A stretch of DNA of 64,000 nt from Deltaproteobacteria bacterium (GCA_021811275.1 JAJZPI010000002.1:1-64000), one strand, 5' to 3'. Positions 8,524 to 17,737 are shown, counted from the first letter of the stretch. Translations and numbers: made by a program. The notes: generated from the sequence alone by a model not told the origin.

Positions 8524-9609
8524 ATGGAACAAGAGGCATATCGCAAGTTGGCCCGGCATCTGGACAGCCTGCCGGCGGGGTTCCCCGCCACCGAGGACGG
8601 CGTGGAGCTCAGGATACTGCGCCAGCTGTTCGCGCCGGAAGAGGCGGAGCTGGCCGTACACCTGGGCCTGAAGCTGGAAAAGGCCGAGGCCATCGCCCAG
8701 CGGGCCGGCCTGCCTGCGGAGGAGGCGGCGCGCCGCCTGCGGGAGATGTCCCGCAAGGGCCTCATCTTCAGCATCGAGACCCCGGACCGCCCCCCGACCT
8801 ACATGGCCGCCCAGTTCGTGGTGGGCATCTGGGAGTACAACCTTAACCGCCTGACCCCCCAGTTCGTGGCCGACATCGAGGCCTACATGCCCCACCTGTC
8901 GCAGGCGGCCTTCGGCGCGCTGCCCCAGCTGCGCACCATCCCCGTGGGACGCAGCGTGGCGGCCGCCCCGGAGGTGCTGGCCTACGAGTCGGCCGAGGAG
9001 CTGATCCGCCGCCAGGAGACCATCCTGGTGGCCCCCTGCATCTGCCGCAAGGAGCACAAGATCAAGGGCGGGGGCTGCGGCAAGCTCGACGAGGCCTGCC
9101 TGGTCTTCGGCTGGGGCGCGGAATTCTATCAGCGCAACGGCCTGGGCCGCATGATCGACCGGGATCAGGCCCTGGGCATCTTGAAGAAGGCCGAGGAGGA
9201 GGGCCTGGTGGTCCAACCCAGCAACTCTCAGGACATCGTCAACATCTGCCTCTGCTGCGGCGACTGCTGCCAGGCGCTCCTGCACTTGAAGCGCCACCCC
9301 TCGCCCGCCAAGGTGGTGTCCTCGTCCTTTGTGGCCGTTCTCGACCAGGAGGCCTGCCTGGGCTGCGAAATCTGCGTGGACCGCTGCCAGATGGAGGCCC
9401 TGTCCATGGACGGCGACAAGGCCGTGCTCAACGCCGAGCGCTGCATCGGCTGCGGGCTCTGCGTGACCACTTGCTCCGGAGAGGCCCTTTCCCTGTCGCG
9501 CAAGTCCGATCCGCCCCCGGTGCCCAAGAGCGTGAGCGAGGCCATGGCCCTGCGCGCCCGCGCCAGGGCGGAGCTCAAGGCCAAGCTGGAGCGCCACCAG
9601 AACCTGTAG
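8524..9609 (+). CDS. Winged-helix and 4Fe-4S ferredoxin domain protein
   Basis: This is a 361-residue cytoplasmic iron-sulfur protein. The N-terminus (about 20-90) looks like a helix-turn-helix fold (AELAVHLGLKLEKAEAIAQR). The middle has unusual cysteine groups: APCICRKEHKIKGGGCG and CLCCGDCCQALL. The C-terminus carries two classical 4Fe-4S sets, CLGCEICVDRC and CIGCGLCVTTC. The ATG at 8524 follows AGGAGCAAGGAAC; an earlier in-frame ATG at 8485 lies inside the promoter and is unlikely. It sits 24 bases before a molybdopterin oxidoreductase and may pass electrons to or from it. It could also be a redox-sensing regulator. The physiological donor is not evident. Confidence 0.85.
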   Translation: MEQEAYRKLARHLDSLPAGFPATEDGVELRILRQLFAPEEAELAVHLGLKLEKAEAIAQRAGLPAEEAARRLREMSRKGLIFSIETPDRPPTYMAAQFVVGIWEYNLNRLTPQFVADIEAYMPHLSQAAFGALPQLRTIPVGRSVAAAPEVLAYESAEELIRRQETILVAPCICRKEHKIKGGGCGKLDEACLVFGWGAEFYQRNGLGRMIDRDQALGILKKAEEEGLVVQPSNSQDIVNICLCCGDCCQALLHLKRHPSPAKVVSSSFVAVLDQEACLGCEICVDRCQMEALSMDGDKAVLNAERCIGCGLCVTTCSGEALSLSRKSDPPPVPKSVSEAMALRARARAELKAKLERHQNL

Positions 9610-9633
9610 CTGCCCGGCGGGCCGGGAGGAGCG

Positions 9634-11898
9634 ATGATGGGAGCTGCCGACAAGAGCATGGAGGGAGTCTGGCGCAAGACCGGCTGCGTGCTCTGCGCCC
9701 AGAACTGCGGCCTGGAGGTGTTGGTCGTAGACGACCGCATCGTCAAATCCCGGCCCGACAGGGACAACCCGCGCAGCCAGGGCTACTGTTGCCGCAAGGG
9801 CCTCAAGGTGGCCCATCACCAGCACCACGCCCAACGCCTGACCCAGCCGCTCAAGCGCACCTCCGCGGGCTTCGCGCCCATTTCCTGGGAACGGGCCATC
9901 GCCGAGATCGCCGAGCGCCTGCGCGGCCTGCTGGAGCGGCACGGCCCCCGCTGCCTGGCCTACATGGGCGGCGGCGGCCAGGGCTGCCATCTGGAGGCGG
10001 CCTACGGGGTGCGCCTGCTGCGCGGCCTGGGCTCCCATTACCATTACAGCGCCCTGGGCCAGGAACTCACCGGCCACTTCTGGGCCGGCGGGCGCTTTCT
10101 GGGCCGGCAATACCTGGGCGCCATCCCCGACGAGCATCACGCCGAACTCTTGCTGGGCCTGGGCTGGAACGGCTGGATGAGCCACCAGATGCCCCAGGCC
10201 CGGCGGGTGCTGGACGCGATCGCCAAGGACCCGGAGAGGCTGCTGGTCATCATCGATCCCCGCCGCTCGGAGACGGCGCGCCGGGCCGACCTCCACCTGG
10301 CCCTGCGCCCGGGCACCGACGCCCTCCTGCTCAAGGCCATGATCGCCATCATCCTGAACGAGGGCTGGCAGGACCAGGCCTACCTCGACGCCCACGTGAG
10401 CGGCTGGGACCAGGCGCGGGGCTGGTTCGCCGGTTTCGACGCGGCGGCGGCGCTGGAGGTGTGCGGGCTCAAGACGGCCGAAGTGGTGGACCTCTGCCGC
10501 CTGCTCACGACCAGGCGCTGGGCCATGCACCCGGACCTGGGCGTCTTCATGAACCGTCACAGCACCGCGGTGTCGTATCTCTACTACCTGCTCATGACCA
10601 TCTGCGGCGCCATCGGCCGGCCCGGGGGCAACGTCATCCCCGGCTACCTCATGCCCCTGGGCGCCCACTCCGACGAGCGCGACCCGCGCACCTGGCGCAC
10701 CGTGGCCACCGGCTTTCCGGCCATCATGGGCGTCTACCCCCCCAACGTCATGCCCGAGGAAATCGAAAGCGGCCGCCCCGACCGCCTGCGCGCGGTGATC
10801 TGCGGCCAGTCCAACCCCCTGCGCTCCTACGCCGACACCTCGGCCTACGAGCGGGCCTTCGGCAAGCTGGAGCTTCTGGTGACCTGCGAGCTGGCCCTGA
10901 CCGAGACGGCGGCCCTGTCCCATTACGTGCTGCCCTGCCGCAGCGCCTACGAGTCCTGGGACACCACCTTTTTCACCTGGACCTGGCCGGGGGTGTTCAT
11001 GCAGCTGCGCCGCCCGGTGGTGCGGCCGGCGGGCGAGCAGCTGGAGGCGGCGCAGATCTTCGCCCGCCTGGGGCGGGCCCTGGGCCTGGCGCCCGAGATA
11101 CCCGACTCCCTGCGGCAAGCGGCCCAGGGCAACCGCCCGGGCTTCGGCATGGCGCTCATGTCCTACGCCCAGGCCCAGCCCGCGGCCCAGGCCATGATGC
11201 CCTTCGTGCTGGCCCAGACCCTGGGCGAGAGCCTGGGCTCGGCCAACCTGGCCGCGCTCTGGGGCCTGCTCATGACCGCGCCCAAGGAGTTCCGCGCCAA
11301 CGCCGCCCGGGCGGGTTTCGCGCCGGGGCCGCTCCAGGGCGAGGCCATTTTCCAGGCCCTGCTGGACCACCCCGAGGGGGTGTGGATCGGCCAGGCCGAC
11401 CCCGCCGACAATCTGGGCGGCCTGCGCACCCAGGACAAGAGGATCAACGTGGCCGTGCCGGAGATGGCCGAGTGGCTGGCCGGCATCGAGCCCGCGGCCG
11501 AGGCCCGCGCCCTGGCCGGCGACGGCCAGTTTCCCCTGGTGCTCAACGCCGGCCGGCACATGGACTACAACGCCAACACCCTCATGCGCGACCCGGCCTG
11601 GAACCAGGGCAAGCGGGCCTGCACCGTGGCCATGAACCCCGCCGACGCCTCGGGCCTGGGCTTGGCCGACGGGCAGCGGGTGCGGGTGACCACCGCGGCG
11701 GGGTCGGAGCAGGGCGAACTGGAGCTGAGCGACCAAGTGCGCTCCGGCACGGTGCTCATCCCCCACGGCTTCGGCCTGGAGTACGAGGGCAAGGTCCACG
11801 GCCTCAACGTCAACCGCCTGACCAGCGCCCGGCACCGCGACCCCCTGGCCGGCACCCCCCTGCACCGCTTCGTGCCCTGCCGGGTGGAGGCGGCCTGA
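9634..11898 (+). CDS. Molybdopterin-dependent oxidoreductase (DMSO reductase superfamily)
   Basis: This is a 754-residue catalytic subunit that should bind bis-MGD and one 4Fe-4S cluster. The N-terminal cluster motif is C-x2-C-x3-C (CVLCAQNC) with the last Cys in GYCCRKG. The molybdopterin domain includes TSAGFAPISWERAIAEIAER, SALGQELTGHFW and IDPRRSETARRADLHLALRP. The C-terminal dinucleotide-binding domain has PLVLNAGRHMDYNANTLM and NPADASGLGLADGQRVRV. There is no twin-arginine signal, so it is cytoplasmic. The substrate cannot be told; formate-dehydrogenase-like or dehydrogenase/hydratase roles are open. SD GGGAGGAGCG precedes ATG 9634. It is translated just after the ferredoxin gene, and moaA at 34.1 kb makes its cofactor precursor. 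Confidence 0.88.
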   Translation: MMGAADKSMEGVWRKTGCVLCAQNCGLEVLVVDDRIVKSRPDRDNPRSQGYCCRKGLKVAHHQHHAQRLTQPLKRTSAGFAPISWERAIAEIAERLRGLLERHGPRCLAYMGGGGQGCHLEAAYGVRLLRGLGSHYHYSALGQELTGHFWAGGRFLGRQYLGAIPDEHHAELLLGLGWNGWMSHQMPQARRVLDAIAKDPERLLVIIDPRRSETARRADLHLALRPGTDALLLKAMIAIILNEGWQDQAYLDAHVSGWDQARGWFAGFDAAAALEVCGLKTAEVVDLCRLLTTRRWAMHPDLGVFMNRHSTAVSYLYYLLMTICGAIGRPGGNVIPGYLMPLGAHSDERDPRTWRTVATGFPAIMGVYPPNVMPEEIESGRPDRLRAVICGQSNPLRSYADTSAYERAFGKLELLVTCELALTETAALSHYVLPCRSAYESWDTTFFTWTWPGVFMQLRRPVVRPAGEQLEAAQIFARLGRALGLAPEIPDSLRQAAQGNRPGFGMALMSYAQAQPAAQAMMPFVLAQTLGESLGSANLAALWGLLMTAPKEFRANAARAGFAPGPLQGEAIFQALLDHPEGVWIGQADPADNLGGLRTQDKRINVAVPEMAEWLAGIEPAAEARALAGDGQFPLVLNAGRHMDYNANTLMRDPAWNQGKRACTVAMNPADASGLGLADGQRVRVTTAAGSEQGELELSDQVRSGTVLIPHGFGLEYEGKVHGLNVNRLTSARHRDPLAGTPLHRFVPCRVEAA

Positions 11899-11971
11899 GG
11901 TCGCCGGCGGCGTACCGCGGCGGGTTGGGCGGGTCGAGAGGCGAAGGCCGCCAACCCATTCCGGCCGCTGC

Positions 11972-12025
11972 CGTTCAAGGCCGCGCTTAAAAAATGCCGG
12001 GCGGGTTGGCGTGGCGTAATCCGCC
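11972..12025. repeat. 55-bp dispersed repeat, copy 2
   Basis: It is a near-identical, same-orientation copy of 7887-7941. The rest of 11899-12102 shows only GC-rich repeat-like sequence, including GGCGGGTTGGGCGGGTCGAG near 11920. Confidence 0.7.
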
Positions 12026-12102
12026 TTGCGCGTCCCCGGCGCCTTTCCCGGTCACCAGGCCACGGGTTTTGGGCTAATATGGGCGCAGGCAAGGAGGCGG
12101 CC

Positions 12103-12537
12103 ATGGACGTGATACGCCCCGAGAACCAGGGCCCGCCCCTGGTCAAGACCCCCACGGTCAACACCTTCGGCATCCGCTACCTGCGCTCCGGCCCGGGCTG
12201 GGTGGAGGCCGAGTTCACCCCCGACCAGCGTTTCAGCAACAACTTCGGCCTGGTCCAGGGCGGGGTGCTGGCGGTGTTTTTGGACAACATCATGGGCCAA
12301 AGTTGCTACACCCTGGCCGAGCAGGAGCAGAGCCTCACCACCACCTCGCTCAACCTGCAATTCCTGGAGCCCGCTTCCCTGGGCCTGCTAAAGGGGTCGG
12401 CCCGGGTGGTCAAGAAGGGACGGCGCATGGTCTTCGCCGAGGGCGAGGTGCAAGACGCGCGGGGCCATGTTCTGGCCCGGGCCACCGCGGCCATGCTGGT
12501 GATCCGCCGGCCGCGCACCCCCGCCCCGACGTCCTGA
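12103..12537 (+). CDS. PaaI-type hotdog thioesterase
   Basis: This 144-residue hotdog-fold protein is of acyl-CoA thioesterase type. The signature RFSNNFGLVQGGVLAVFLDNIMG contains the Asn, Gly-Gly and Asp of the PaaI family active site. The strand region TTTSLNLQFLEPAS and the C-terminal RARGHVLARATAAMLVI-like strand are also typical. AAGGAGG lies five bases before the ATG at 12103, so that start is preferred to 12079. It is convergent with the flippase-like gene. The acyl substrate is unknown, and it is not the YbgC protein that often accompanies tol genes. Confidence 0.85.
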   Translation: MDVIRPENQGPPLVKTPTVNTFGIRYLRSGPGWVEAEFTPDQRFSNNFGLVQGGVLAVFLDNIMGQSCYTLAEQEQSLTTTSLNLQFLEPASLGLLKGSARVVKKGRRMVFAEGEVQDARGHVLARATAAMLVIRRPRTPAPTS

Positions 12538-12544
12538 GGGGTGT

Positions 12545-13555
12545 TCAGGCCGGCGGGTCTTGCCGCCCTTGTCCGCGCAGGCCGCCGGTGAAATAGAAAT
12601 AGAGGCCGGGCAGGGAGATGACGATGGAGGAGACGTTGGTGGCCAGGCCCAGCAGGAAGGCCTGGGTGGCTCCGATGCCCACCAGGCCGAAGAAGAAGAC
12701 GAACAGGCCCTCCACCACCCCGAAGGCCGAGAACCACACCGGCAGCCTGGCCAGGGCGATGGCCACCGGGGTCACCGCCGCCGAGGCCAGCAGCGAAAGG
12801 TCGTAGTGCAGGGCCCGGGCCGCCAGCCAGTTGGCCAGGATGGGAGCGGCCTGCTCCAGCAGCGAAAGCACCAGGAAGGACCACAGCACGCCGGGGTGCC
12901 GCCGGTACTGGTGGTAGGCCCCGAAGAACTTGGACAGCCAGCCCGCCAGCTTGCCCCGGTCGGCCAGCTTGCGGTCCAGCGCCTCCAGCAGCCGGCCCGA
13001 AAAACGGCTCAGGGATAAAAGCAGGGCCAGCACGGTCAGCGCCGCCAGGCCCACGGTGAGGGCCGTGGTCATGCCCAGACGGTCGGGCATGCCCGCGATG
13101 GCCAGGCGGGTGAGCAGGAGCAGGGCCCCCAGCCCGGCCAGGGCCGAGGCCACCAGGCCCAGGGCCCGCTCCATGACCACGCTGGCCGCCACCAGCTCCG
13201 AGGGCCGGCGGGGACCGCTGACCGCGGCGGCGCGCAGGGCGTCGGCCCCCAGGGTGGTCGGCAGGAAGCTGCCGGCCAGGGTGCCCAGGTAGTAGGCGCG
13301 CAGGGCCTCGCCCTGGCTGATCGCCATCCCGCGGCAGCGCAGCAGCAGGGTCCACTTCCAGCTCATCAGAAACCGGTCGGCGGTCAGCCAGAGCAGCATA
13401 AGGGCCAAAAAGAGGGGGTCGGCGTTCTTCAGGCGCTCCCAGGTCTCCTCAAGGTCCACCAAGAAGAACACCAAAACCAGAATCAGCCCCACGCTGATGC
13501 CCAACCGCAGGAGCCGCCCCCAGGCCTTGCTTTTTTCCGCGCGCGCCGTTTTCAT
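12545..13555 (-). CDS. Lysylphosphatidylglycerol synthase TM-like membrane protein (UPF0104)
   Basis: This is an inner-membrane protein of 336 residues with about seven or eight hydrophobic segments, the first at LLRLGISVGLILVLVFFLVDL. The family hallmarks are visible: WKWTLLLRCRGMAISQGEALRAYYLG, then GSFLPTTLGADALRAAAVS and the VVMERALGLVASA helix. Related proteins are the flippase part of MprF and glycolipid or hopanoid-linked transporters; the lipid is not known here. I chose the ATG at 13555 with AGGGGT upstream. The frame continues upstream to 13753, but that part is translated repeat DNA. Confidence 0.85.
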   Translation of the reverse strand: MKTARAEKSKAWGRLLRLGISVGLILVLVFFLVDLEETWERLKNADPLFLALMLLWLTADRFLMSWKWTLLLRCRGMAISQGEALRAYYLGTLAGSFLPTTLGADALRAAAVSGPRRPSELVAASVVMERALGLVASALAGLGALLLLTRLAIAGMPDRLGMTTALTVGLAALTVLALLLSLSRFSGRLLEALDRKLADRGKLAGWLSKFFGAYHQYRRHPGVLWSFLVLSLLEQAAPILANWLAARALHYDLSLLASAAVTPVAIALARLPVWFSAFGVVEGLFVFFFGLVGIGATQAFLLGLATNVSSIVISLPGLYFYFTGGLRGQGRQDPPA

Positions 13556-13590
13556 CACCGACCCCTGTCTGGCCTGGGGCTTTTTGCGCC

Positions 13591-13790
13591 AATAAGCGTT
13601 CAAAGAAAAACTTTGAACGCTTAAGTTGGCATGCGGGCCAAGGCTCACCCCGGCCAACAAATTGGCCGGGGTCTCCGGGGATGGCCTGCCGGATGCGCAA
13701 GCATCCGGGCGGTCGGGCAAAACCACGCTTTGACCCGACCGGCAGGCATTCAAGGCCGTGGACGGCTTTTGAATGCAACCTTGGTGTTGC
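13591..13790. repeat. Long composite palindromic element (family 1)
   Basis: The element contains four hairpins in order: AAGCGTTCAAAG-AAAAA-CTTTGAACGCTT (13594-13622); CACCCCGGCCAA-CAAAT-TGGCCGGGGT (about 13646-13672); GGTCGGGCAAAACC and its partner ending at 13740; and GCATTCAAGGCC-GTG-GACGGCTTTTGAATGC (about 13746-13777). The same modules recur at 35421-35656, 51294-51459, 55690-55800 and 63213-63314. It lies upstream of the flippase-like gene. Confidence 0.75.
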
Positions 13791-14077
13791 GGCCCCAGAC
13801 CGCCCGCGCCCTGAGCCTACTATGTCAGGGGGGCCTGGTCAAGGCGGGGCCCGGGGCGGCGGCCAGGCTCGCGGCACTGGCTTGCCATGGGATATGTACT
13901 TGTTATAACGGCGGCATCTCCCCTAAACCCCCGCGCCGCCCGCCCGCCTCGTTCATCGGCCCCGCCGGGGGCGAAAAGCCCCCCGCCAGCCGTGAAAATT
14001 CCGGCGGCCCCCCCTTTAAATAGCGTTGATACAGGGATAAAATTGGTCCGCGCCGGTTGGGGGCAGGCCCGGAACGG
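13791..14077. other. Gene-free stretch before the tol operon
   Basis: I see no gene here. It is GC-rich with C-runs in 13920-14010, and ends at the tol promoter. Confidence 0.4.
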
Positions 14078-14106
14078 TTGACTTTGCATACCTCCCTGGC
14101 TATAGT
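14078..14106 (+). promoter_or_regulatory. Near-consensus sigma-70 promoter of the tol operon
   Basis: TTGACT (14078-14083), a 17-base spacer and TATAGT (14101-14106). Transcription should begin near 14113. That leaves too little leader for the ATG at 14119 and supports the ATG at 14137 as the tolQ start. Confidence 0.75.
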
Positions 14107-14136
14107 GACCGCAATATAATGTGGGATAGTGTAACC

Positions 14137-14964
14137 ATGACCAACTATATCTGGGGATTGCTGGAATCCTGGGCCCCCACTTTCAGCGGCCAGATCCAAA
14201 CCACCTCGACCAGCACGGTAATGACCTCGCACGGCACCGACGTCTGGCAGATGGTCTGGCACGCCGGCCTGGTGGTCCAGTTCGTGCTGCTGCTCCTGGT
14301 GCTGTTCTCCGTCCTCTCCTGGTCCATCATCCTGGCCAAGTACAAGGCGATCCACGACGCCCGCAAGGAGAACGCCGAGTTCGAGGAGGTCTTCTGGAGC
14401 GCTGGCTCACTCTCGGCCGCCCACAACCAGACCAAGCACCTGGTCTCCAGCCCGCTGGCGGTGGTTTTCCGCCTGGGGTACGCGGAGATGGGCAAGGTGA
14501 TGCGCGCCCAGAGCGGAGAGGGCCATGGCGAAAACATCCTGGGCCAGGGGGTGATAGAAAACCTCTCGCGCGCCCTCAGCCGGGGCCAGGCCGCCGAGAG
14601 CACCCGCCTGGGCCGGGCCGTGACCTTCCTGGCCACCACCGCCAACACCGCCCCCTTCATCGGCTTGTTCGGCACGGTCTGGGGCATCATGGACTCCTTC
14701 CGCTCCATCGGCGCCTCCGGGGCGGCCAACCTGGCCACCGTGGCCCCGGGCATCGCCGAGGCCCTGGTGGCCACGGCCACCGGCCTTTTCGCCGCCATCC
14801 CGGCCGTGGTCTTCTACAACTATTTCAATCGCCGCTTTCAGGTCTTGGAGAACGAGATGGCCTCCTTCGCCCAAGACTTCCTTAACTTGGTGGAACGCGA
14901 CCTCATGCGCCGCACCGGCCCGGCGCCGGAGGCGGCCGAGCCCCGCGGAGCCGCCCGGCCCTGA
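14137..14964 (+). CDS. tolQ: TolQ/ExbB-type proton channel protein
   Basis: This 275-residue inner-membrane protein is part of the proton-driven TolQR stator that energises TolA. It has three membrane segments: [21 protein letters not shown] near residue 45; the segment with [21 protein letters not shown], which carries the conserved channel Thr and Gly residues; and [23 protein letters not shown] large cytoplasmic loop lies between the first two. The context tolR-tolA-tolB-pal-cpoB separates it from ExbB. The promoter position favours ATG 14137 over 14119. The periplasmic N-terminal tail is rich in Ser and Thr. Confidence 0.93.
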   Translation: MTNYIWGLLESWAPTFSGQIQTTSTSTVMTSHGTDVWQMVWHAGLVVQFVLLLLVLFSVLSWSIILAKYKAIHDARKENAEFEEVFWSAGSLSAAHNQTKHLVSSPLAVVFRLGYAEMGKVMRAQSGEGHGENILGQGVIENLSRALSRGQAAESTRLGRAVTFLATTANTAPFIGLFGTVWGIMDSFRSIGASGAANLATVAPGIAEALVATATGLFAAIPAVVFYNYFNRRFQVLENEMASFAQDFLNLVERDLMRRTGPAPEAAEPRGAARP

Positions 14965-15023
14965 CCCGGCCGGAACGCGCCGCATCGGCCAGCGAATCTT
15001 TTTTTTAGGAAAGGGAACCCGCC

Positions 15024-15461
15024 ATGGCGGGCGTGAGCACAGGCAAGGGCCGTTTCATGGGCGAGATCAACGTGGTGCCCCTGGTGGACGTCATGTTGGT
15101 TCTATTGATCATCTTCATGGTCACCGCGCCCATGATGGTCCAGGGGCTGGACGTTAAGCTGCCGGAGACCACCACCGCCGCCTTGAAGCAGAGCGACGAG
15201 ATGCTGGTGCTCACGGTGACCAAGGAGGGGCAGCTCTTCCTGGACGAGTTCCCCCTGGGCACGGAGGGGCTTTCCGACAAGCTGGCGGGCATCGTGGCCC
15301 GCAAGCCCGAAACCAAGGTCTATTTGCGGGCGGACAAGGACGTGCCCTACGGGGTGGTGGTGACGGTCATGGCCGAGGCGCGCAAGGCCGGCATCACCAA
15401 CCTGGGCATGGTTACCGAGCCCGAGAAGGTGCCCCCGCCCGAGAAGAAGAAAGCGCATTGA
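15024..15461 (+). CDS. tolR: TolR/ExbD-type stator protein
   Basis: This is a 145-residue protein with a single membrane helix near the N-terminus (VPLVDVMLVLLIIFMVTAPMM) containing the proton-carrying Asp of the family. A periplasmic domain follows that ends in VVTVMAEARKAGITNLGMVTEP, the conserved ExbD/TolR tail. It assembles with TolQ in the inner membrane. The stop codon overlaps the start of tolA (TTGA at 15458-15461), so translation is probably coupled. Confidence 0.93.
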   Translation: MAGVSTGKGRFMGEINVVPLVDVMLVLLIIFMVTAPMMVQGLDVKLPETTTAALKQSDEMLVLTVTKEGQLFLDEFPLGTEGLSDKLAGIVARKPETKVYLRADKDVPYGVVVTVMAEARKAGITNLGMVTEPEKVPPPEKKKAH

Positions 15462-16321
15462 CGGCGGCCGTGCGCAAATTCCTGGCCCCCGGCCCGAGCG
15501 ATCAACTGGGCTGGGGGGTGGCCCTCAGCCTGGGGCTGCACCTGCTCTTGGTGGCGGCCATGATGTTCGGCCATGTCTTCCTGCCCGGCAAGCGGGAGAT
15601 ATTTTCGCCGGTCTACAACGTGCAGCTGGTGGGCCCGCCGGGGCCGCCGGCGGCGGCTCCCCGGCCAGCGCCTCCGGCCCCCAAGCCGGCGGCGGCCCCG
15701 GAGCCCAAACCGGAGCCCAAGCCCGAGCCCAAGCCCAAGGCGGAGGTGAAACCCCCGCCCAAGCCCGAGCCGGTCAAGGAGCCCATTGCCACCAAGCCGC
15801 CTGAAAAGCCGGAACCCAAGAAGCCGGAGGTTAAGAAGGAACCGGAGGTGGACGCCAGCAAGGAGCTGGCCAAGTCGCTGGAAAAACTGAAGGCCAAGGT
15901 TGACGATGAACGGCGCTACGACCAGGCCATGAACAGGCTGGAAAAGAAGTTCGCCACCCAGGCCAACACCGTGGGCGGGGCCTTCAGTTCAGGCACGCCG
16001 GGGGCGGGCGGCGGCAGCAACGTCTCCACCCGCGACCAAGTCTACCTGACCGAGCTTTGGGAGCGCATCCAGCGCAACTGGATTCTTTCGGAGGTGCTGG
16101 TGCAAAAGCCCAAGGGCCTGGTGGCGGTGATCATGCTCCGCATACGCCGCGACGGCGTTCTGGACAAGGCCTGGCTGGAGCAGGGCTCGGGCAACCAGCG
16201 CTACGACGAATCGGCCCTGCGGGCCACGGAGAAGGCTTCGCCCTTCCCGCCCCCGCCGGCCGCCTCGGGGTCCTATTACGAAGTCGGAGTCCGCTTCCGG
16301 GTGGAAGACATCACGGGGTAG
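15458..16321 (+). CDS. tolA: TolA-like protein with TonB-type C-terminal domain
   Basis: This 287-residue protein should span the periplasm and link TolQR to Pal and TolB. One membrane helix (LGWGVALSLGLHLLLVAAMMFGHV) is followed by a proline/lysine/glutamate-rich extended region with repeats of KPEPKPEPK, then a helical linker and a C-terminal TonB/TolA domain (VAVIMLRIRRDGVLDKAWLEQ, YDESALRATEKASPFPPPP). The TTG at 15458 overlaps the tolR stop; a GTG at 15470 is another option. It is shorter than E. coli TolA (421 residues), mainly in the helical middle, which is common outside the enterics. Confidence 0.88.
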   Translation: MTAAVRKFLAPGPSDQLGWGVALSLGLHLLLVAAMMFGHVFLPGKREIFSPVYNVQLVGPPGPPAAAPRPAPPAPKPAAAPEPKPEPKPEPKPKAEVKPPPKPEPVKEPIATKPPEKPEPKKPEVKKEPEVDASKELAKSLEKLKAKVDDERRYDQAMNRLEKKFATQANTVGGAFSSGTPGAGGGSNVSTRDQVYLTELWERIQRNWILSEVLVQKPKGLVAVIMLRIRRDGVLDKAWLEQGSGNQRYDESALRATEKASPFPPPPAASGSYYEVGVRFRVEDITG

Positions 16322-16323
16322 CG

Positions 16324-17646
16324 ATGAAAACGATGCGCCAAATAACGGCATTTTTCTGTCTGGTTGCCTTGGGGGCGATCCTGGGGGCGTCCCTCTTCTG
16401 CCCCGCCCCGGCCTCGGCCCGGGTCTACATCGACATCACCAAGCCCTTCTCGCGCAAACTGCCCCTGGCCCTGCCCGAATACACGCCCATGCCCGGCTCG
16501 GCCCCCGCCGCGGTGGGCTCCGACGGCGCGCGCATCCTGGCCACCGACCTCAGCTACACCGGCCTCTTCGACATCCTGGACCGCAAGACCTACCTGGGCG
16601 GGGCCGATCAGGTGAACCCGCGCCTCTGGCGGCGCATCGGGGCCGAACTCCTGGTCACCGGCAGCTACAGCCTCCAGGGCGAGGTGGTCTCCCTGGAGAT
16701 GCGCCTGCACGACGTCACCGACGGGCGGCTCATGGTGGGGCGGCGCTACGACGGCACCCTGAAGGACGTGCCTGCCATGATGCACCGCTTCGCCGACGAG
16801 ATCATGCAGGCCATCACCGGCGAGCGCAGCGTCTTTTCCACCGCCATCGCCTTTGTCCACGCCGATGGCGGCAAGAAGGAAATCTGGATGATGAACTTCG
16901 ACGGCACGGGGGCCCGCCAGGTCACCCACCGCGGAGACATCACCCTCTACCCCGCCTGGTCGCCCGATGGCGCGCTCTTGGCCTACACTTCCTATGTCAA
17001 TCGCCGGCCCGCTGCCTTCATCCAGGCCATCAGCGGCGGCGAGGGGCGCATAATATACAACCGGCCCGGCGTGAACCTGACCCCGGTCTTCCTGCCCACC
17101 GGCGGCCAGGTGGCCGTGAGCCTTTCCTTCTCCGGCAAGACCAACATCTACCTGGGCGACCAGACCGGCAACCTGGGGCCCAATCTCACCGACGGCTGGG
17201 GCATCGAGGTTTCGCCCACCTTCTCCCCGGACGGCAAGAAGATGGCCTTCGTCTCCGACCGCGGGGGCTCGCCTCAGATCTACATCCGCGACATGATCAG
17301 CGGCTCGATCAGCCGCCTGAGCTTCGGCCAGAAGTACGCCGCCGCCCCCGACTGGTCCCCGCGCGGCGACCGCATCGCCTACCAGGCCATGGTCAACGGC
17401 AACTTCCAGGTGATTTCCATCCGCCCCGACGGCAGCGACATGCGCGTGCTCACCAGCGGCCACGGCGGAGGCGAGGACCCCTCCTGGTCCCCGGACGGCC
17501 GGCTCATCGCCTACGCCAGCCGCACCACGGGCCGTTATCAGATATACGTCATGACCGCCGCCGGCGAGCCGGTGCGGCGCATAACCGAGCTTTCCGGCGA
17601 CAACACCGACCCCGCCTGGTCGCCCAGGGGGGTGGCGGGCAGATAG
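16324..17646 (+). CDS. tolB: Tol-Pal system beta-propeller protein TolB
   Basis: This is a 440-residue periplasmic protein with a Sec signal peptide (ITAFFCLVALGAILGASLFC, then cleavage after ASA). The N-terminal TolB_N domain is followed by a six-bladed propeller in which the blade motif SPDG recurs: WSPDGALLAY, FSPDGKKMAF, WSPRGDRIAY, WSPDGRLIAY and the final WSPRG. It binds Pal in the outer membrane and takes part in envelope constriction at division. It begins two bases after the tolA stop. Confidence 0.95.
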   Translation: MKTMRQITAFFCLVALGAILGASLFCPAPASARVYIDITKPFSRKLPLALPEYTPMPGSAPAAVGSDGARILATDLSYTGLFDILDRKTYLGGADQVNPRLWRRIGAELLVTGSYSLQGEVVSLEMRLHDVTDGRLMVGRRYDGTLKDVPAMMHRFADEIMQAITGERSVFSTAIAFVHADGGKKEIWMMNFDGTGARQVTHRGDITLYPAWSPDGALLAYTSYVNRRPAAFIQAISGGEGRIIYNRPGVNLTPVFLPTGGQVAVSLSFSGKTNIYLGDQTGNLGPNLTDGWGIEVSPTFSPDGKKMAFVSDRGGSPQIYIRDMISGSISRLSFGQKYAAAPDWSPRGDRIAYQAMVNGNFQVISIRPDGSDMRVLTSGHGGGEDPSWSPDGRLIAYASRTTGRYQIYVMTAAGEPVRRITELSGDNTDPAWSPRGVAGR

Positions 17647-17692
17647 GTTCGGCTTGAGGCTATACAGGGGAGCCTGGACCCTTAAGGGGCAT

Positions 17693-17721
17693 TTGGTTGC
17701 ATATTTTCCGAAACATATTCA
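17693..17721 (+). promoter_or_regulatory. Possible internal promoter before pal
   Basis: TTGGTT (17693-17698), 17 bases, TATTCA (17716-17721), in a locally AT-rich 90-base gap between tolB and pal. Both boxes are weak matches. Confidence 0.3.
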
Positions 17722-17737
17722 GATACGGAGGCTAATC

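Noticed and set aside
8476-11865. A 1129-codon open frame on the minus strand opposite the ferredoxin and oxidoreductase genes
   Set aside because: It is antisense to two proteins with clear cofactor motifs. The product is low-complexity (H, G, A, Q, R rich) and has no domain, a usual artefact of GC-rich DNA.
13556-13753. N-terminal extension of the flippase-like protein
   Set aside because: These codons lie in a family 1 repeat. The ATG at 13555 has a ribosome site and leads directly to the first membrane helix.
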